Part shown: positions 7,183-9,609 of the stretch, in pieces
Layout of the letters: each line of letters opens with the position of its first letter
How positions within the stretch are numbered: the first letter of the stretch is position 1
Source: Planctomycetota bacterium
Lineage (GTDB): Bacteria > Planctomycetota > Planctomycetia > Isosphaerales > Isosphaeraceae
DNA length: 9,609 nucleotides
Direction: 5' to 3'
NCBI GenBank assembly: GCA_021807585.1
Contig: JAKBCQ010000044.1
Coordinates: 1-9,609, forward strand
The notes under the pieces: model-generated
Database searches by the model: none
The model's input: only the letters and a program-made list of their open reading frames with translations
What the model was told of the DNA's origin: nothing
Position numbers and translations under genes: made by a program

Positions 7183-7722
7183 TGGTCGATTTTCCGTTTT
7201 TGGAATTGATGTCGAATGTCGTAGTAAGCTCGAATCCGTCCGATTCGATGAAACGGCGATATCCCGTAAAAACCAATCGAAGAGTCTTTCGGCAAGCCGA
7301 TCGGCCGACTTGACAATCGATTGCTACTCAATACGCCTCGCTCACCCTCCGATTCTCTAACGAATGGATTCACCAAAGATCGAAAACGTTCGCGCACGGT
7401 TCGAAAAAACCGGCCCCGAGGCGCGGACGAGTCGGTTGATCGGCGGCTTGTGATTCGGCTGAACGTTCCCGTCGCTGAAACAGTCGGGGGGACGCCAAAA
7501 GGCCGCGTTAATCCAGTCCGGCCGGGGCCGATTTCATCATACAATTCTCGCGATTCAAATCAAGCTCGAATCCTATGTTTCGTAAGAACCTTTGATATCA
7601 ATTGACGATTCATTACGAGACGAGAATCGAAAGCCGACAATTGAAAATCCAAGCGTCCGGGATTCTCTCGACGACTCGACCGAAAAAACCGTCTCACGAG
7701 AATCGTTCGGCGACGAATCCGG

Positions 7723-7752
7723 CGGCGAGTTTTCCAAATCAAAAACTCGCCG
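7723..7752. other. 11-bp-stem inverted repeat
   Basis: CGGCGAGTTTT (7723-7733) and AAAACTCGCCG (7742-7752) are perfect inverse complements around an 8-base loop (CCAAATCA). The A/T pairs sit next to the loop and not after the stem, so it does not look like an intrinsic terminator. It could be a structured RNA element or a protein-binding site. Confidence 0.6.
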
Positions 7753-7761
7753 GCGCCGGCG
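7748..7761. other. 14-bp perfect GC palindrome
   Basis: CGCCGGCGCCGGCG at 7748-7761 is fully self-complementary and overlaps the right arm of the inverted repeat at 7723-7752. The two structures compete for the same bases. Confidence 0.6.
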
Positions 7762-8001
7762 CAATCCGAGTTATAGGAGTCGATTAATATCATTCCAATT
7801 TCGTCCACCGAATCGGGAACGGCGGCCTGATTTTCGACTCAAAATTTGTTTTACGAAATGACAATGATCCGTATATTATCATGGCTCAAAAACTTGCTCG
7901 ATCCGTTCGATCTCAAATACAATCATGACGTGATCGTGCTTTTTATCAATTATATGATAGAAATAACGATTGTAAAATCGCTCGATCATGCATGCGATAG
8001 T

Positions 8002-8017
8002 CGCGAATCGATTCGCG
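8002..8017. promoter_or_regulatory. 16-bp perfect palindrome, candidate operator
   Basis: CGCGAATCGATTCGCG is fully self-complementary and lies 200 bases before the DUF4058 start, in the AT-rich tract. Length and symmetry fit a dimeric helix-turn-helix regulator. Its left half with flanks (GTCGCGAATCGA) recurs at 3485-3496, ahead of the candidate promoter of paralogue 3, though the genome's fondness for CGAATCG makes chance possible. Confidence 0.4.
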
Positions 8018-8087
8018 GCGCCTCGTCAGGCCGCATAATAATATACATTCGTCAGTTTTCCCCTTCAATCCAATATCTATCGCGATT

Positions 8088-8134
8088 TGTAGACGGGGGT
8101 TAGACTAAATGTAGACGGGGGTTAGACTAAATGT
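8088..8134. repeat. 22-bp tandem repeat carrying four TAGAC boxes at 11-bp spacing
   Basis: Two identical 22-base units (8088-8109 and 8110-8131) plus three further bases are visible. Each unit splits into two 11-base halves with a TAGAC core, giving TAGAC at 8090, 8101, 8112 and 8123, all on the same face of the helix. Each unit also contains the small dyad TTAG-A-CTAA. Direct repeats at 11-bp spacing are typical of OmpR/PhoB-family response-regulator sites. The array lies 83 bases before the DUF4058 ATG. Confidence 0.75.
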
Positions 8135-8216
8135 CGTCGCGTTCCGAACGGCGATCGTCGCGCGGCGTATCCGGTCCAATCGTCAAAAAGAAACTCTCGA
8201 CGCGAGATCTGCGATC

Positions 8217-9026
8217 ATGGCGGGACCGTTTCCCGGAATGGACCCTTACATCGAGCTCCAGGCTGCATGGCCCGACTTTCATAACGCCTTGATCGCCGAG
8301 ATCCGCAATCAACTGGGAGCGAGCCTTCCCGAAGGTTATATCGCTCGGGTCGACGAGCGAATCGAAGTCGCAAACCGGTCGCAACAGTCGCCTGATTCTT
8401 CTCATAAAGATGTGTTGGTTAAGCGTTTCGACAAGATCATCAAGAACCCCGAAGCCGCATCGTCCAAAACGCCCGCGGCGACACTCGAACCGAGGTTGAT
8501 CGAGATCCTTGACCGCGATCCCGATGAACATAAAATCACTTGGGTTGAGATTCGTTCGATTCCAGACCTCGAACTCGTGACGACGGTCGAGGTTCTTTCC
8601 CCAATCAATAAATATGGGCAAGGACGCCGCGCGTATTTGGAGAAGCGCGATCGGCTGCATGAGTCGCGGATGAACCTCGTTGAGATCGACCTGCTCCTCG
8701 AGGGCTCACCCCTTCCGATGAAAGAGCGGATCGAACCCGGCGTGTATTACGCGGTCGTAGCGCGAGGTGAACGGCTTCCAACGGCGGAAGTGTACGTGTG
8801 GACCGTTCGGGATCCCTTGCCTCGACTGCCGATTCCGCTTCGCGAGCCCGATCCCGATGTTTTGATCGATCTATCGGACGCGGCGACCCGCGTCTACGAA
8901 TCGGGTCGCTACGCACGCACGCTTCGATACGTCACGCAGCTCCCTGAAACCACGACGCTCAACCCCGACGACCGCGCCTGGGTTGAGTCGCACGTCCGGC
9001 GGATATCGGAGCGCCAAGAGAGCTGA
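8217..9026 (+). CDS. DUF4058 family protein
   Basis: 269 residues, about the usual length for the family. The start is fixed by the characteristic opening PFPGMDPYIE at residues 4-13. Other hallmarks are TTVEVLSPINKYG (122-134), a Y...K...H.SRMNLVEIDLLLEG stretch (140-163) and PLREPDPDVLIDLSDA (207-222). DUF4058 proteins are frequent in cyanobacteria and some planctomycetes, often in many copies per genome, and have no established function. The EVLSP...NK followed by NLVEIDLL is reminiscent of Uma2/DUF820-type PD-(D/E)XK proteins; this is an inference from motif shape, not a demonstrated fold. No signal peptide or membrane segment is visible, so it is probably cytoplasmic. The gene stands alone on its strand, with an array of TAGAC boxes 85 bases upstream of the ATG that may control it. 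There is no strong Shine-Dalgarno sequence. Confidence 0.9.
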   Translation: MAGPFPGMDPYIELQAAWPDFHNALIAEIRNQLGASLPEGYIARVDERIEVANRSQQSPDSSHKDVLVKRFDKIIKNPEAASSKTPAATLEPRLIEILDRDPDEHKITWVEIRSIPDLELVTTVEVLSPINKYGQGRRAYLEKRDRLHESRMNLVEIDLLLEGSPLPMKERIEPGVYYAVVARGERLPTAEVYVWTVRDPLPRLPIPLREPDPDVLIDLSDAATRVYESGRYARTLRYVTQLPETTTLNPDDRAWVESHVRRISERQES

Positions 9027-9162
9027 AGCGTCGTATTTCGTCGATTGCATTACTATATAAACATTCTGAAGGTCGACTTAATTAACCTCTAAAAATTATC
9101 TCCATGATATTGTATGCGAATAAAAAATTTCTCTGCGATCGTTTAACGGAGCGCGGCGCGAG

Positions 9163-9192
9163 GCCGATCGACGATCGGCGATCGGTCGACCG
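9163..9192. other. Hairpin and palindrome between DUF4058 and glycosyltransferase genes
   Basis: GCCGATC-GAC-GATCGGC (9163-9179) is a 7-bp stem with a 3-base loop. It is followed by the 10-bp perfect palindrome CGGTCGACCG (9183-9192). The rest of the 278-base gap includes an AT-rich stretch at about 9045-9140 with no recognisable promoter. The hairpin might terminate the DUF4058 transcript or regulate the next gene. Confidence 0.35.
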
Positions 9193-9292
9193 CGGAACTT
9201 AGGCTAGGCGCGGAACCGATTTTGGAGAGAATATCCGTCGAGATCATCTCTATTTCGCGGCGATCGATCGATCGTTCCGCCCAGGATGGGAC

Positions 9293-9297
9293 GGGAG
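9293..9297 (+). promoter_or_regulatory. Ribosome binding site of the glycosyltransferase gene
   Basis: GGGAG lies seven bases before ATG 9305 and supports that start, which is also the only in-frame standard start after the stop at 9200. Confidence 0.5.
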
Positions 9298-9304
9298 TCG
9301 GGCC

Positions 9305-9609
9305 ATGGCGGGCCGAATCGAAGAGGATTTGCATCGGACGAGACCGACCCTCTCGGTCGTCGTCCCCGCGCACAACGAGGCTGAGAGCCTTCCGCGACTC
9401 GTCGACGAGATCGTCACGGCGCTTCTGCCGCTTTGCGGCGGATCGAGCGGGAATTCCGCTGATCGAAGCGAGCGAATCAATGCCGAGGAACAAGTGGGGC
9501 GTGCATCCTCGAAGCAAGCGAGTCGGCCCCTTAAAAACGGCTTCGAGATTGTGATCGTCGACGACGGTTCGACCGACGCCACGCGAGGCGTTCTCCGCGA
9601 GCTCAATGT
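9305..9609 (+). CDS. Glycosyltransferase family 2 (N-terminal part, cut by window edge)
   Basis: 101 codons are visible before the window ends. ATG 9305 is the only standard start after the in-frame stop at 9200 and is preceded by GGGAG at 9293-9297, seven bases upstream. The protein begins with a short charged leader, then the GT-A first strand LSVVVPAHNEAESLPRL (16-32), typical of family 2 enzymes such as polyprenol-phosphate sugar transferases. The second strand is EIVIVDDGSTDAT (81-93), whose DDGSTD contacts the nucleotide-sugar. Between the first helix and second strand lie about 35 extra polar residues (44-78, starting CGGSSGNSADRSER), where most relatives have only a few. They keep the frame and contain no stop, so an insertion is more likely than an error. 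The acceptor is not predictable from this fragment; cell-envelope glycan or lipid glycosylation is the usual role. Confidence 0.85.
   Translation, partial: MAGRIEEDLHRTRPTLSVVVPAHNEAESLPRLVDEIVTALLPLCGGSSGNSADRSERINAEEQVGRASSKQASRPLKNGFEIVIVDDGSTDATRGVLRELN

Larger units (their letters stand above)
7183..8216. other. Long intergenic region rich in ordered DNA elements
   Basis: About 1 kb lies between the divergent SPFH and DUF4058 genes. The short open frames in it are Arg/Ser-rich, lack convincing ribosome binding sites and match no family I recognise, so I call none. It must hold the promoters of both flanking genes, but I cannot place them with confidence. From about 7840 to 8080 it becomes AT-rich, with small dyads at 7944-7959 (TATCA/TGATA) and 7967-7980 (CGATT/AATCG). 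A GCCGATCGGC palindrome lies at 7296-7305 and TTGATATCAA at 7592-7601. The stronger elements are listed separately. Confidence 0.7.

Noticed and set aside
7310..7337. TTGACA at 7310-7315 as a promoter -35 box
   Set aside because: No acceptable -10 hexamer lies 16-18 bases downstream, and no plus-strand gene follows for about 900 bases.
7113..7544. 143-residue minus-strand open frame overlapping the start of the SPFH gene
   Set aside because: The product is Arg/Ser/Pro-rich with no family resemblance, its end is simply the SPFH gene in another frame, and there is no good ribosome binding site.
7592..7861. 89-residue plus-strand open frame in the intergenic region
   Set aside because: The composition is Arg/Ser/Glu-rich and follows the repeated CGA/TCG words of the DNA; it also runs through the inverted repeat at 7723-7752. 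No homologue recognised.
7846..8103. 85-residue frame with a hydrophobic stretch, possibly a small membrane protein
   Set aside because: It starts at TTG without a ribosome binding site, and hydrophobic residues are expected from translating the AT-rich tract. It ends inside the TAGAC repeat array.
8088..8134. Possible CRISPR remnant
   Set aside because: The 22-bp units abut directly without spacers and there are no cas genes, so a tandem repeat is the right description.
9054..9060. TATATAA as a promoter for the glycosyltransferase gene
   Set aside because: No -35-like hexamer is found at the right distance and the gene starts 245 bases later; it is more likely just part of an AT-rich stretch.

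Overview
The window looks like a chromosomal segment from a planctomycete, plausibly of the Isosphaeraceae/Gemmataceae type. That assignment is inferred from the moderately high G+C with many CGA/TCG/GATCG words, a DUF4058 gene, wide intergenic gaps, and large membrane-anchored von Willebrand factor A (vWA) proteins in tandem. No rRNA, tRNA, insertion sequence, CRISPR array or phage gene was seen.

Bases 1-6071 hold three consecutive paralogous genes on the + strand. The first is cut by the left edge, so only its C-terminal part is visible. The second (775 aa) and third (790 aa) are complete. Both full-length proteins share one layout: a basic, poorly conserved N-terminal tail; one membrane segment; a conserved post-membrane stretch; a glycine-rich linker; a vWA domain with a DxSxS metal-site motif; an unusual insertion before the last vWA strand; and a helical C-terminal part ending in a TPR-like motif. 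In both, the membrane segment carries the Ser-x3-His spacing of TonB and TolA anchors, and the fuller SHLS pattern (S, H+4, L+11, S/T+15). This suggests, without proving it, that these vWA proteins are driven by or dock onto an ExbB/ExbD- or TolQ/TolR-type proton-motive-force motor. It is the most interesting idea in the window.

Bases 6072-6306 separate the vWA array from a convergent minus-strand SPFH/band-7 (slipin-like) gene at 6307-7182. This gap holds a small AT-rich dyad and two adjacent GC-rich hairpins that may terminate transcription.

Bases 7183-8216 form a gap of about 1 kb with no convincing gene but several ordered DNA elements: an 11-bp-stem inverted repeat beside a 14-bp perfect palindrome, an AT-rich tract, a 16-bp perfect palindrome, and a 22-bp tandem repeat that resolves into four TAGAC boxes exactly 11 bp apart. 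The TAGAC array lies just upstream of the DUF4058 gene (8217-9026) and looks like a site for a direct-repeat-binding regulator.

After a 278-bp gap the window ends in the first 101 codons of a family 2 glycosyltransferase, with an unusual insertion in its nucleotide-binding domain. The vWA genes form one functional unit. The SPFH, DUF4058 and glycosyltransferase genes show no sign of being co-transcribed with them.
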